Assembly: GCA_012845835.1 (NCBI GenBank)
Contig: JABAKD010000017.1
Coordinates: 1,882,001-1,946,000 of the forward strand
Reading direction: 5' to 3'
Length of the DNA stretch: 64,000 nucleotides
DNA from: Undaria pinnatifida
Lineage: Eukaryota; Sar; Phaeophyceae; Laminariales; Alariaceae
Under the pieces are notes generated by a model. The model was not told the origin of the DNA. It saw nothing but the letters and a program-made list of their open reading frames with translations, and did no database searches. Each line of letters starts with the position of its first letter. The stretch's first letter is position 1. The translations under genes were made by a program, and so were the position numbers. Positions 1 through 12,655 of this stretch are shown here, piece after piece.

Positions 1-809
1 GTGCGAGTGTAGCTACCCCAGCCAAATCCCTAGTAGCACAATCCTTGCAGCCAACCAAGAGGGCAGCAGTGCAAATCTACGCCGCTTTTTTTTTTTGCCG
101 TTACGAGAGCTGAACACACAGTGGTACCGGCTGTATGCACTTGGTCGGGGCCGACGAGCGCACCGCACGTCGGGCTGTGCGTTGCTTCGTTGCTTCGATT
201 GGGGTTGGAATTTACGAAACTGCAATATGCAAAGCATGTATTTGTGTGACGAGGGGTGCTAATAAGCGGACGCAGTGTTTCGACCCCACACTTAGCTCGG
301 TATTAGCGCAATCTGAAACTGCAGGAGAGAGAGGTGTCTGCAATATTTCTGCTTGGCCGCGGAGTACATATATTGGCGTTATGTATACATAACTAATGTG
401 TGCTTCTTCAGTGGTCTTCGGTACCGTGGCTGCTGACAATTGTGGTCCGAAAAAGGAAAGAAAAACAGGTCGTATCCGAGGTTATGTAGGACAAGACTTG
501 CTAGACCAAAAACATGCGCCTAGCTACGGATGGAGTGGCGGACAGTTTTCGATTTCTCGTCGTCATAGACCCCAGTAGACTGGGCAGTAGGCGAAGAAAG
601 TAGAAGGGTGGGCAGATGGGCAGATTTCAAGGTATCTTAGTTGTATTGCAGGTGGGATTTTGTATCCATTCGGCACAACGAAGAATCTAGCCGTACACAG
701 TATACAGTTCAAAGTGACAGGCGGCATGGTTCCAGGTGACAACAGGTACTGTGCCACTCTCGAGCCGTCTCGATTTAAGCGTAAATGTGTGTTCTGTACC
801 TGTCGAGCC
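1..809. other. no recognisable gene
   Basis: I see no coding pattern, RNA gene or structured repeat here. Open frames are short, overlap on both strands and match no family I know. A T-rich run lies near position 88. Confidence 0.6.
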
Positions 810-915
810 GACGCGTGCTCGAATAGAGGTAGCATTGTTTAGCTGGAACGTTTCCTGAATGACGAAGCTCCTCGACCCAGAAATCATCGAAGCTTTATTT
901 TTGTTTGGCGAAACT
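810..915 (+). repeat. truncated copy of inverted-repeat element family E
   Basis: The start reads GACGCGTGCT followed by ATAGAGGTAGCA, which matches the terminal inverted repeat of the complete E elements at 1184, 40370 and 62593. It is followed by the family's internal 'TGAATGACG..GCTCCTCGACCC' region. The sequence then runs into an AT repeat and no second terminus is visible, so this is a truncated copy. Confidence 0.5.
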
Positions 916-1183
916 TTAATATATATATATATATTATCCTCCGGCGGATGAGGAAAAATAAAACTTGAGCTCACTACACTTCCACGGATTTTCAGACACT
1001 TCGTGCGTCGATTTTACTCAACTGCATTCGCAATCCAGCGCTAGCTGGCGTGTCCTTCGGTTCCCACTATAGCGATAGCGTCAGCTGTCCCTATCGGCGG
1101 TCCCCGGTACAACTCCAGTACATTTCGTTTATGCCTAGGAACTGGGATCATTCTTTGGGTAGCACTTTAATATTTCTCCAAAA

Positions 1184-1438
1184 GTCGCATGCTACGGTAC
1201 AGGTAGCATTTTTTGGCTACATTTTTTCCAAATGACGGGCTCCTTGACGCGAAATCGTCGAAAATAGACCATTTTGTTTTGCATAATTTTCGTTGTGTAG
1301 TTGGGCCATGGATTGTTTCATCCGGTAGCATTTTTTGTTTTTTCTCCAAATCTGTTTTTGGGAGAGGTCTTAAGCTCCCAAATTGAGGGGTAGTATTGAG
1401 AAATAAAAAAGTGGTTCGCCTCTATCGTAGCACGCGTC
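1184..1438 (-). mobile_element. complete short inverted-repeat element, family E (copy E2)
   Basis: About 255 bp bounded by GTCGCATGCTACGGTA at the left and TCTATCGTAGCACGCGTC at the right, which are inverted repeats of each other. The interior holds the family's 'ATGACGGGCTCC', 'GAAATCGTCGAAAAT' and 'AGAGGTCTTAAGCTCCCAA' segments in the opposite order to copies at 40370 and 62593. It has no coding capacity. It is a non-autonomous DNA transposon (MITE-like) by structure. I could not read a target site duplication. Confidence 0.7.
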
Positions 1439-1628
1439 TGCTGTGATTGTTGCGTCGGGCATGGAGCACCTCCAGCGAGGCGCCGGAGAAAATAGTTGGG
1501 GTGCCTCCACCGTAACGTAGCATGCGTTAACATGGCTAGAAAAACTTTACGGTAGTCTGGTATCAATACCACCTTACCCTATGTATACCCGCGCGTAAAG
1601 CAAACCCCTACATCTATGCGATCTAAAT

Positions 1629-2149
1629 ATGTTGTTCAAAAAACCCTTTCGCCCCCCCCCCCCCCCCGCCCGCTCCCCCACCCCCCCCACCCCTTCGAAC
1701 GCTCCGCCCTCTCCTCAGTGGTTGTACGACTTACAGGATAGGAGTCATAGCTTCCACGCACAGGTTGAGCTGCCCCGCCCGTCCCGCCCACCATCCCCCC
1801 CCCGCTCCCTCTTGATCAAACCCAGGCCCCCACGTCCTTAAAAACTCCGCCCTTCCCTCACCGGTTATTCGACTTACAGGATTCACGTAATAAACTGATG
1901 CATTTCCTTCCACAGCTGTCAGATTTTGTCCCCCTCAAAAACGGGTTATATAGTTTCCGCGCACAGACTGACTAACATCACCCTGTTGACCTTGATTGCT
2001 ACACTGTAGTTGCAAGGGGAGTCGCCGACCTATGTCCTCAATGAGGACACACATCCCGTGACACGCGCGATCGGAGTATCACACACAGCTTGCAAAGATG
2101 AGCTTCGACAAAATCTTCGATCTCACAGCTGGAGTGTATTTTTATTTTA
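1629..2149 (-). repeat. dispersed repeat family A (copy A1), with C-rich core
   Basis: Reverse-oriented copy of a repeat also present at 14197, 31070, 38411, 38955 and 39478. In element orientation it begins at 2149 with AAATACACTCCAGCTGTGAG, continues through a conserved region containing 'GTCGGCGACTCCCCTTGCA' and 'GAGGGGGACAAAATCTGACA', and ends in homopolymer C/G tracts near 1660-1690. Sub-blocks built on 'GTGCGTGGAAACTATA' are repeated inside it. No protein is encoded. Proline-rich open frames across the C tracts are low-complexity artefacts. Confidence 0.8.
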
Positions 2150-2775
2150 TCATATTCCCCCCTGTATGATATGATATAAGATACATTTTATTCATCTTTT
2201 TTTGGCCGGTATGTGATATTTTATGATATTTTACACCAGGTATATCATATTTATAAATGAAAAATACGCTTCAGTTGTTAGATCGACCAAAAACGATTCT
2301 ACGGATTTCGACGTATCTCGACACGGCGATCACGAATATCTTAGTTTCAACTTTCAACTTTTGTTTTTGCAGAGGTTACGACCGAAAACGCAATCGGACA
2401 AATTGCCCTGCACGGACCATACGTTCCCACTGATTTCGTTGGCATTATTCGGCCTTTCAACTGAACGGTAGCTGGATTACGCCCCGCTGGCCTTGCGGCC
2501 GACGCGTTCCTTGCCGCACGACCTTCCCGCTGATGTATATAATTGCCCGTTGCCGGTAAGTGTATCACGCGATGTGTTTCATTGACCAATCGCGTGTTCG
2601 TTCTCGAGTGGCAGGCCCGGCCTGTGACGCTGCCCTTGGCCTATTTGAACGATGGACGCACACTTCCTCCCGTTTGTGCTCCTGCGTATTCCAACCCCAT
2701 CAACCACTTCAGGTCAAGCTTTACTGCCGGTGCTGCTGTAACGCGACGCTTTGGTTCCTCCACTAGCGCAGCGAA
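2150..2775 (+). promoter_or_regulatory. upstream region of ankyrin gene 1
   Basis: This stretch separates repeat A1 from the first exon of the ankyrin gene. TATATAA lies at 2536-2542 and CCAAT at 2586-2590, 240 and 190 bp before the ATG. The order is not the canonical CCAAT-then-TATA order, and such motifs are expected by chance in AT-rich DNA. Promoter activity is only a guess from position. Confidence 0.2.
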
Positions 2776-4808
2776 ATGTCGACGAAGAAGATGGCTGCCC
2801 TCCAAATCGATGTCCCCAAAGAAGAGCTATCTCGAGAACATGGGAGGTGGGCTTTTCATTTCGAATTTGCGTAGGGTGTTGTATGTTTGGCATGGTACTT
2901 GGCACGTCGTAGCAATCCTATATCTGCCACACTGCATTTCGCAGTCCTTATGGGTGTTGTGCGGATATAATGGCTTCTTGGTTTACTTTTGGACTACGAC
3001 GAAAATCTGCAAGAGTATAACGCGCCGGATGCTGTGAGGGCTCTGCGTCTCATGGTTTGGTTTATGCGCGCTAATGTGGTGACGCTGGCCAGGTGCTTTG
3101 ACGACCAATTTAGAGTGTACAGCGAACGGGAATGAAACAGGGAATCGTCTTGTTTCGCTCCGTGCATTTCATTGCGCTTATCATGCGATTGGGATCACCT
3201 ATGCATCGCTTGCTGCGACTGTTCAGAAGCATCCCACTCTCTGCAACCTCGCTAGTTGCTCTGAGTACATTGAGCAAGTTAACCAGTACAGGCATCTGTG
3301 TTACCCCGACGGCCGCCTCTTTTTCTTCCGCCAGAGAGGAGATCACTCTGCAGACCGCTGGGGCTACAGAGGTGGAAGCTGCGATCGGGATTTTTTTGCC
3401 AGGCAAAAACCAAGACGTCATGACCTTGCTGGCGGAACTACTCTCTAACCAGTATGCATTCTTCGCCGGTGTCTCCAAAGCGTGGAAAAATGCCTGGGGC
3501 GAACTTCCGAGAACCACGATCGCGATATCGCGGGACACCTCTGTCACCCAGTTGCAGTGGTGCTTCGACACCGGCCTGGAAAAAAGACCTGTAGTGTGCG
3601 AAAAAATCGCCGAACACTGTGACGTCGAGCTTTTGCAGTATGCGCACTCGAGGGGATGCGGGTTACCAGACGAGGCATGCTTCAAGGCCGCCGCACGTGG
3701 GGATCTCGACATGATCGAGTGGGCGCTCGGTGAAAGTTGCAACTGGCGCAAGGTGCTGTGCGTAGCGGCTGCTGCGGGGGGCAGTCTGCGCATTCTTCAG
3801 TGGGCACGATCTCAAGGCTGCCCCTGGGACACAACTACTTGCAACACGGCGGCCGGTTCAGGGCATCTCGACATCCTGCAGTGGGCACGTTCGGAAGGCT
3901 GTGAGTGGAGCAGCGCCACTTGTTCCGTCGCTGCCTTGAACGGACACCTTGGTATTCTTCAGTGGTTGCGAGGTCACGGCTGCAGTTGGGACGATCGAAC
4001 ATGCCAGAGCGCGGCCTCCAGAGGGCATGTGGAGGTGCTCAAGTGGGCCCGAGAAAACGGTGCCGACTGGTCGGAGGGCACGACGTTCTGGGCTGCCGAG
4101 GCTGGCCAGTTGGAGGCTCTGCAGTGGGCACTCATCAGAGGGTGCCCCCTGGAGGCGTTTGCGTGTCAAATCGCTTTGGAAAGGGGGCATCTAGATATTG
4201 TGAAGTGGATGTTTGCCTGCGGCTGTCCCTTGCCAGAGCAGGGCAGCTATGTTGCAGCTCGAAACGGGCGCATTCACGTTTTGGAGTGGTTGCTGGCCAT
4301 TCACCGCCTCTCGCACAAAGATGAACTATGCGATGCGGCGGTAGCTGGAGGGCACCTGGACGTGCTTCAGTGGGCCCGAGACAACGGCTGCCCGTGGGGT
4401 AAGCTCTTCTGTTGCGAAGCAGCGAGGAGAGGTCGTTTGGAGATGCTTGAATGGGCTCGATGTAACGGCTGCCCTTCGTTCGACCTTGCGTGCTATGGTG
4501 CAGCATCGGGCGGTTGCCTTGGCGTGCTGCGGTGGGCTCGGGAACTAGGCTTCCCATGGGACGATTGTGTGTGTAGTGCGGCAGCATCGGGAGGTCATTT
4601 CGAGGTTCTTAAATGGGCCCGGGGTAACGGCTGCCCCTGGTCCGAGAGCACGTGCATCAGTGCAGCAACAGCCGGCCGTTTGGACATATTGCAGTGGGCT
4701 CGAGAACAAGGCTGCCCATGGGATCGTCGTGTGTGTGGTGAGGCAGCTACGAGGGGGCATCTTGAGTTGTTTACGTGGGCCTTCGATAACGGGTGCCTCC
4801 TGGACTAA
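2776..4808 (+). CDS. ankyrin-like repeat protein 1 with F-box-like N-terminus, C-terminally truncated
   Basis: Two exons are proposed: 2776-2846 and 3335-4808, giving 514 residues. Exon 1 starts MSTKKMAALQ and ends AG|gtgggc. The acceptor follows a pyrimidine-rich stretch (ctctttttcttccgccag), and the split codon is AGA (Arg). The resulting reading frame is open throughout. Residues about 51-78 form an F-box-like segment (LLAELL...VSKAWKNAW). From about residue 90 there are roughly 15 repeats of 27 residues of the form 'GHLDILQWARSEGCEWSSAT', shorter than the 33 residues of classical ankyrin repeats. These should stack as helical pairs and bind protein. The TAA stop falls inside a repeat after GCLLD, and recognisable repeat sequence continues beyond it, so the protein is shortened compared with its paralogues. 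A role as a ubiquitin-ligase substrate adaptor is inference. The longer unspliced frame starting at 3132 is less likely because its N-terminus is not shared by the paralogues. Confidence 0.8.
2847..3334 (+). other. phase-2 intron of ankyrin gene 1
   Basis: The donor is GTGGGC and the acceptor ttcttccgccag|A. It is 488 bp long. The same phase and the same split Arg codon are seen at the equivalent place in the genes at 23.2, 42.5 and 58.3 kb, which is the main support for it. Confidence 0.75.
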
Positions 4809-5063
4809 ACCACGTGTACCCGTGCAGGCGGCTCGGGCCACCTGGGAGGACTGCAGGTGGAACGGTCACAAAGCAGCCCACGAGACCGTATCGGTTTTTG
4901 CAAATCAGCTGGTACCAGTCATCTGGAGGTGGTTCAATACGCACGGTGTAACGGCTCGCCCGGGGACAAAACATGCTACCTGTGATAGCGCGACGACGGC
5001 AGCGGTTGTGGACATATTGGACAGGGTTCTAGCAGCAGAACGGTTGCTTATTGAAGTGGGACC
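4809..5063 (+). pseudogene. decayed 3' tail of ankyrin gene 1
   Basis: Immediately after the stop of gene 1 the same frame reads TTCTRAGGSGHLGGLQ, then SAGTSHLEVVQYARCNGSPG, before TGA TAG at about 4984. A shifted frame then gives AAVVDILDRVLAAERLL. These match the repeat consensus (TC..AA..GHL..LQWAR..GCPWD) with progressive loss. The ancestral gene therefore had at least two or three more repeats. The present stop is probably a nonsense mutation, because paralogues have a codon such as GAA (Glu) or GAT (Asp) at the corresponding place. Confidence 0.75.
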
Positions 5064-8000
5064 GGAATGTGAATCTCGAAGAGGTGCTAAGCTCGGCAAG
5101 GTTGATCTGTTTGTGCTCGTTCCGATGCAGACTAGTTACCGTGCCTAGCGTGTCTGTGGTACCATCGACGCGTTCCTAAGAAGAGTTTATTTTCCATTCC
5201 CGGTGGAGCCTGATGTGTTTCTACGCACGTCGTGTTTTTTTGTGATGCGGATGCCGAGCATAATGTTTTTTTCCAGACGACGGCCATAGTGCTTCCAGGC
5301 ACATTGCCCGTTGTCGAGGTGTAAGCTGGTGTACACCAAACGAGCTGAGCCTGCTATTGTTTCTGATTAGGACCGCAATCGTGAACTTTTCTGCAATGCC
5401 GTACGATATCTAGAAGGACATTGTTGCCTTGGTTTCCGAGTTCCTGGGTCTTTCCGTTTCTAACATGGGCTATGCATGGTTTTCTGGAAGATTTCTGGTT
5501 GTCGTGAGCTTTCGAGTGTGCTCGTCATTCGCTGTCTCCGACAATGCCCGCATGCAGATTCAAGCTGGTTGTTCAAAATTGTAGGTTTTAACCGGGACGC
5601 CCAATGCAATGGGCGAATATCCGTTTGGGTGACGTCCGCAACCCTGTCTGGTGTGCAAAACCCGTTTTCAAGCCGAAGCTGTTCTAAGTAGTCGCGGCAG
5701 TGCTCATTCGACGTGTCTTTTGGGTTTCAACCCACGCGTAGTGATACACGTACTCCCCCCTCCCTGCGCCCGCCCTAGTGGCGCGTTCGACATGGGAACG
5801 GTCTCGTCAATGACAACAACAAAAGGGTGCACTTGGTACAACCCCCGCCCCCGCCCCCTCGAAAACGCCGAACGGATTAGAAACTGCTGACCATAGTGTC
5901 GTGGGGGCAGAGAGGTGGAACGACGTAACCGTCACCACGATACCTAGTAGAAGAAAGCAAGCTGTCACGTCTGGTGCTACGTTGAATTTGTTTTTGTGCG
6001 TTTGCCTTCTTTCTGGTGTATTCGGCATTGCTTATGATATGTTTACGTTCTTACATGCCCGTCGGCAGAGCACGACGACGATACTGCGAAGCTGCATCCG
6101 TTGTCTGCGTTGTATGAAGCAGACGGTGCGACACCGATTGTTGCCTGTGCCAGGCGTCGTGTTTTTTGTTGTGTGCTCTTTTTCCGAGTTAGGGATGTTT
6201 TTTGTGTCTGTCCCCTGTGCATCTCGAACACGAGTCGACGAGTCAACTGACTTTGCGGATACGAGTACGTATAGTCCGACGCTGAAGACACAACATCTGT
6301 AGGAGCTATCGGCAAAAAGGGCAGAATATGCTAGAGGGATTTTTCTAGGGAGGTTGACTGGCCCATCCCCCGCATTGGCTTGGAGGGGCTATAATTCAGA
6401 TCTACAGTGTGACAGATCCCGAGCGTGTCTTCAGTCAGCACCGGTATCGCATTGTACGTGGTTAGCGATAGGTGTAGTATGATTGTAACGTTCCAGGAAT
6501 ATGCTTATCAGCCACGTCTGTTATTTTGTGGTCATTTTGAGACTGGCAATGGCGTATTGTACGGCGTAGTGGTTTCCGACGTGTGGGTTGAGAAGGGAAA
6601 GGGCACTGCGAAGTACCGGGTGCGTATTTTGGTGCCCTGGGGAACGAAAATGGTCGACTTTGTGAAACAGTTTTGTTATGTAGCATACGAAGTATATTTT
6701 TTGTAATGCATGTTGAAGGTTATTCCGACACATGGAACTGCGGGCTGGGCATTGGTTCTCATGAAGGAAGACCGAGGAAGTGCGTAATCGTGTGCTGAGA
6801 AATGCTCGGTAGTATAGGCTTTGTGCAGACCCTTCAACCAATTTTATAGCAAGAATTTCGAAAACAACACGCCTGTTTTCGCCGCTGCTGTCAACGCTCC
6901 GTGTGTGGGTGTGCCCAAACTAGTAGTGGTGTGTCTTATGGCCTCGTGTTCTTCTTGCAGTGTTTCTTTAAGGGCAGTGCTTCTACTAAATATATATATA
7001 TACCCTGCCACAGAAGATGAGGTGAGCTTGAGCATTCCATCGGACAAAATTCATGCTGGCATCATCCAAGATATAATACTTCCACTTATCTAAAAAGGCC
7101 CTGAAGGCATTTCGAGGGATGTTGGCGGGATCGAACGACGGTGGCGACGGGACGGGACTGGACAGCACAGCGGTGAGCTATTTGGATAGGCACACATCAC
7201 CTCACCATTAAGCATCAGCAAGGCCGCACACACAACATACACAATGTCAGCAAGACAAAACCCACAGTACTCCAGACCGGCAAGAGCATGTATAAAAACA
7301 AGCGCCCCAATTAGCGGGCATGGACTGAAAAGTGCGGACACACTTGTGCCACATGTTCCAATTCGTGGAAAAGGACTACAGAGCACGGACGAGTTTTCAA
7401 CGAGGATTTTCCGACTGCGCAGTTCGACCCGGAATTAAGAATACATGCCGCCACAGTAAGCCCATCATGTCGTTTCTGTGCGGCAGAGGGGACTACATGC
7501 AGGCTAAGCAACCTGGGTGCAGACACGTCGTTTTAAATGTTTCATCTTGCACTGAGCGTGCGTAAGCATTGCGGCGTGGCCTAGTTAAGATCCGACCGGC
7601 TTGTAGGAACCTATTCCCAGCCGGGTGCCACGACAATGCGCGGTGTCTCATGGTGTCGCAATCGCGCGACAACCCCGGGCCCACGGCGCGCGAGAGCGAG
7701 AGTTTTCTTCTTTGCGACTCCGGCCCGATCCACGATGAAAGCTGGGGGCGAAGCGCCTTGGGTGGCGATGCAACAAGTCCATGTGCCGGCGCCAACAACA
7801 ACAACAACAGCAACAATTGACGCCGACAAAAACCTTCCGTCCTATAGACTGTATACGCGTCCACGCCTTACCTTTCAAAAATATTACTATCGCGGTAATC
7901 AATGTAAATACCCTCAGTTGATTGCACAGAATCCTGCTTGAGATACCGTGAGAACTCGCAGCAAGTCACGAGAGAAGTCCCATGAATTTAGAACTAGGCG

Positions 8001-11000
8001 GAGTACCACGGCAACACGTTTGGGAGTCCGATAATACGCCGCGAGATCGCACGCAACACCACACGTGTGGCCGCGAGCTCCCATGGGACTCCACTTGGAT
8101 TGCAGCGGTTTCATGTGGGATGTCGCATAAGCGGCCATAGGCGTTCGTGGACCATGCGAGTATTCGCAGGCGACCAATGGTGTCCGTGAAAGCTCGCGGG
8201 ATCCCGTTTGAGATCTCTATCTCGGCCGACTTGTAATGTACAGCACCCGCTATTAGTAGATGCATATAGGGCGGCTCACAGTAATACGCATAACTACTTG
8301 CGGACTACTTTGGTTTCTAGGGAAATAACTCTTAAAGCCGTCACGATGATAAGGCGAGAGTGTGAACGATACCCCCGTGCGTTTCGCGCGCCCTTCCTTG
8401 TCCTTCCATCTTTATATATTTTCTATTATCAATTGGTTTCAACTACTCCACCGAAATACGTTTGACGAATATAATCTCTCACTGAATAGCGCGACTTGAA
8501 CAGGCCTGAGACACATTGTATCGACATGCTATTACTCGAAACCTGGACGACGTCCTGACGCTCGTTGTATATTTAGTATAATGTCGGACGTGGCCAAGAG
8601 TAAAAGTACCCGGTACAGCACAGCCGAAATGAGGACCAAGCACGTGAGGATCCTCAGAGGAATAAGCAAGTAAAGTGATACTTTGAAATGCTTGAGGAAG
8701 ACTTGTTTGGACAACAACCCCCTCATCGAGGAAGTTGCTTGTACTGGGAAAACAGTCACATTACCACGCCAGAACAAAAGTAATGGTTCTAGTCTAATGG
8801 TATTGCCATTCCAATTGGTACTACAGTAGTGTTAGTACGCTTTCGCACCAACCGCATACCCGTAAACAACTACATATTCGGGTGCTACATCGGGGTTGAG
8901 CGAGGAGATAAATCGTACTTCCTGTTGTCCTCAAACCTACAGCAACAAGTGTGTAGTCAAGTGGCGTGTTCATTGAAGCACTCGTGAGCCGTCGTCCGCC
9001 TTTGCACAGAAAAAAGATATCGCTCTAATAACAAGGACCCATGGCAGTGCACCTGTGTGCTGACCCAAGTCCTGGGGGCCTTAACGCTTGCGTGGGGGTA
9101 GATATAGACAATAGGCTTACCCTGTAGACTATAGCTTCCGGTTTTCAGGCAATGTGCTATCCCAAACGTACTACGTATCTATCACCTAACCGCAAAGCCG
9201 AGACACCGAAACTGTTTCACGACGACGACATCGTGAACGATGGGAACCACTTCGGCCATTGCAGTGCCACTCAAGGAGCAGCACATTCACGCGGGAACAG
9301 CAGCATTGTAAAGAAGGTGGAAATTATATCTACATAGCCTTGTATCACAACTGTAGCTCGGCGGAAGATAAGGGCCGCCACTTAAAGTGACCATAGGCGT
9401 AGACGCATGCCTGCCTGTGGTCACCTCGGTGTTGCCGTGCACTCTGCGATGTGTCGTTTCAGGGTGCTCGCACTGTAAAACATACCTGGCAATATCTTGG
9501 GAAGAGGTAGCTCACGAAAAGACCGCAATTGATTGGGGGACGAAGTGCGTACCACAGAAGTTTCATTGCGTGGCCTCCAAAGACCGGAGGGAACTCCCAG
9601 ATCGCCATTTTGGAGCTCCAGTCCGTGCCGCTCCACGATACACGACGTACTCGTGCGTGTACACCCCCGAGATTGAGGGCCGTGTGTTTGATGCTTGCTA
9701 TCGGCGACTACTCCCAACACGTGGAACAGGTGCGCTCATACTAGACTATAGGTACGGTTAATTCTGTTCAGCGCCTCTGTCATATTGGCTGTATCCTATT
9801 GGAACCTGCCACGTTATGGTCGAGTTCTTCAGATTCAGATGCACTGCAGTGCTGCGAAGCTGTGGCATATGCTCTGAAGGGCCCATCTAAGCGTTTATTT
9901 GACACCACGTATTATCATGCATATAGCAGACAGGTGCTGACTGGCCGTGAACACCTTGGTTTGAAGAAAACCAGCCCGTGCCCTGAGTGGGCTTCGGTGT
10001 GTAGTCGCATGCTACTATTGTCGTATCCTTGACGAAGTCGGGGTGTTCGTGTTTGACAAAAGGATTCAGCACGCTTCTTTGATTTTTTTTTCGTCGGTTT
10101 CACGTTCTTTGAAATAGTTTGCAGTACATCGGATGGAGCGGTCGACATTGAACTGAGCAAGGTGCCCAATACAGTACATCAGCCGCGGGCTGTTATCATC
10201 TCCAACCCACATTGGCAATGGAGGTCAGCAATTCTCCTGGGTGCTATTGGCGACAAAGATACTGTTGATAGATCTCTAAAGGTGTACGCGTAGCTGGCGC
10301 GGGAAGGCGTGATGATGACTCCAGACGGTGGCACAGAACTCTTATATTATCCAGCCGTCGAGCCTGACTCGGTCTCATATGGAGCAAAACTACGAGTGAC
10401 AGCTCATGGCAAATCATGCCGGGAAACATCCGGCCAAACAATCCCCTTACACCTTATACATGGATCCCTTACCAACATACGGAACTCCATGATATAAGAT
10501 GGATCATAACCGTCATGTTCATGAGGACAATCAACAGATACAAACTTCAATCTGACATGTGACACTCGATTTGTATTAGATCTGAATCGTTCTTTGCAAA
10601 ATCTACCTGGTAGATCTAGTCTATGCTGTTAGCCCGTGAAATCTGATCACATTAAAACACCACAGCAACGTGGTGTACGATCATTGCAGAAAAGTGCACC
10701 AATAGAGAGGCTAGAAGCAGCACCAACGACTGCACCAGCGCTGACACTATTGCAAGCATACCCGCTCTACAGTACAATGAATGGCTCCGCATGCGTGATC
10801 CGGATAGGTTAAAATCCCTGTGCGATTTGGTGTGTCTTCTGTTTTGATATCTGTTTAAATGCACCCTGGATCAAGAATATACGAAAACATGCGTATAATA
10901 GCTGGCAAGTGCTTCGCACACCAAGAGTTGCCGTAGCAGGATGACGACGTTCAATTGCCTTTTGTTACAGGATAGAGGCATCACGGTCTGTTTAAGCAGG

Positions 11001-11841
11001 ACCAAAAATATATATTAATAGAACCGAGAAAATGATACGTGTGTGCAGTGCACGGCCAAACATCATTTGATTTTGTTATTGGGATGACAGGTTCTCCGAC
11101 ACGTTTCTGAGATTTGTGTTCTTCGTCATTCTGCACTCTCCAATTGATTTCGCTTGTCGGTCCTCGCTTTCTCACTCTTGATATTTTCTTAACATGTTCC
11201 GGTTGCCAGTCGGGATCATTTCTCAGATAATTATCAGTTTCATTCTGACCACGCGTTTCTTGCCTCGTTTCTGAATTCCTTTACAATACCAGTATCATTT
11301 TCGAGTCCTCAGACCAGTTCATTCCTCATGTCAATACATTGTGTCGTTAGATACACGAGTTGACAAACACCGGCAAAGCACATTAATGCTACACCAAACC
11401 GTGCCAGTGACGGGTACTGAATTTGCTAGTACATGCACCACGTGGTTATGAATCGCGACGGTTGGCCTGTCCACGCGTCACCAGCAGCTACCATCGGGTG
11501 TATTGCAAGGAGGCCCATGGCTCATACCATTCCAACGATACCGACAATGCGTGCTGGGCTAGGGGTTACTACGGTGAGGTATGTCGGACGCAACAGTTGA
11601 CACAACCAGCCGTTACAAGCACCACCACCCGGCATCAGCAGAACGGTAGCTAACAGGCCCAGCGTCACTCAACCGTACATGAGGTACCTGTACCGCGTAC
11701 CGGTACTGGGTTAAGTGCACGTTATGGATTTCAGCTGACCCAACCAAGCACACAACCACTACCGGGCATGAGGCGGGTGGGGTGGGGGCGGGGCGGTGGG
11801 GGAACACGCCAATTCCATTCATAGGAGGCAGCATTTTCATC
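5064..11841. other. long stretch without a recognisable gene
   Basis: Nearly 7 kb in which no open frame resembles a protein family I recognise, and neither strand shows a convincing exon series. Small features are an AT dinucleotide run near 6991-7003 and a CAA/CAG run at about 7793-7818. The 133-codon frame at 5901-6302 has a hydrophobic stretch but no further support. Single-exon genes of ordinary size can be excluded; short exons cannot. Confidence 0.5.
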
Positions 11842-12607
11842 TCAAGTCGACGGCAGGTGACTCGCCGGCCCCGCCGCCAGTCTCCTCGCCAGCTCCCTCC
11901 ACCAACCCTCCTCGCTAGATCTATCCCCGGCTTTCGGTTCCATATCGCGTCCAACTTGGTCAACGTCGTGGTCGTCGTCTCCCACGTGGACCACGCCCGT
12001 GTCTTTGTCACTGGTGTCAATCACCGCCAGCAAATGCTCCTGGCCCGCCGCAGGTTCAGCCTGTTCCTCACCGGTATCGGCGTCCAACGGATTCCCTTGG
12101 GCACCCAAGCGTAGATTCTGCTTGGCCCGCTCGTCCTCTCCCGAGTCATCGAAAGGAAGAAGCAGACCCGCGTTTGCCCCAGCTTGAAAGGGCTACCTTG
12201 TCATCTATCTGATCGCAAGTGTTTTTGACCCACTGTGCTAGTCGCTCCCTGGACGGGCGATCCCGGTAGCCGCGATCGCCAAGCCTGATGCCGGGGGGAG
12301 CCGTGTGCCCGTCGTAAAGCGAGTTCCTGTTAGACTTGAACAGCTTGTTGATGAGGCCGTCGCATGGCTGGACCTTCGGCGTCGGCTCTCCAGGGGGAAG
12401 TAACAGGGTGGTATTGGATTTAGCCATCACTCCTTTGCACGCCGCCGTTCTGTGGACGACGTATTCGTCCCACGCCAGAAGCGCGTCGGGCGAACGGAAG
12501 CCACTGAGGGAACCCTCGGTACCACTCAATATATACATAATTGTTGGTCTCGGTTGGCACCGACGCTGTAAAACGTTGTATGTATATTGGTTGGCGTTGG
12601 TTGGCAA
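11842..12607 (-). pseudogene. C-terminal part of a pogo/Tigger-like DDE transposase, frameshifted
   Basis: Reading the minus strand from about 12535, the frame contains LLAWDEYVVHRTAACKGVMA, then LLLPPGEPTPKVQPCDGLIN, KLFK and a region ending 'RLAQWVKNTCDQIDDKVALSSW'-like. This arrangement (WD.Y..H, then a proline/glycine loop, then a QP.D..INK.FK motif, then a W-rich helix) is characteristic of the DDE endonuclease domain of pogo-type Tc1/mariner transposases. The Asp of WDEY fits the second catalytic Asp. The frame stops at 12146. A shift into another frame yields an acidic tail (DDSGEDER) that runs to about 11842, as pogo-family proteins often have. It is clearly a dead copy. Its catalytic upstream half is probably the separate segment at 13195-13611. 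Confidence 0.65.
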
Positions 12608-12655
12608 CGACGCTGTAAAACATGCCAGTCACTGCGTGAGCTAGACAACCAGGGT
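12552..12655 (+). repeat. short repeat Q (copy 1), with an internal doublet
   Basis: GGTTGGCACCGACGCTGTAA (12552) and GGTTGGCAACGACGCTGTAA (12599) are near-identical units 47 bp apart. The second continues as AAACATGCCAGTCACTGCGT and GAGCTAGACAACC, and this extended form recurs at 59430-59493. It lies at the 5' edge of the transposase-like frame and could be a terminal or subterminal repeat of a transposon. That is a guess. Confidence 0.55.

Noticed and set aside
3132-3334. Unspliced N-terminal extension of ankyrin gene 1 (MKQGIVLFRS...)
   Set aside because: It is not shared by paralogues. The spliced model gives a conserved junction and phase in all four genes.
11782-12114. Plus-strand frame opposite the transposase relic
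   Set aside because: Shadow of the minus-strand acidic tail, with Arg/Pro-rich composition.
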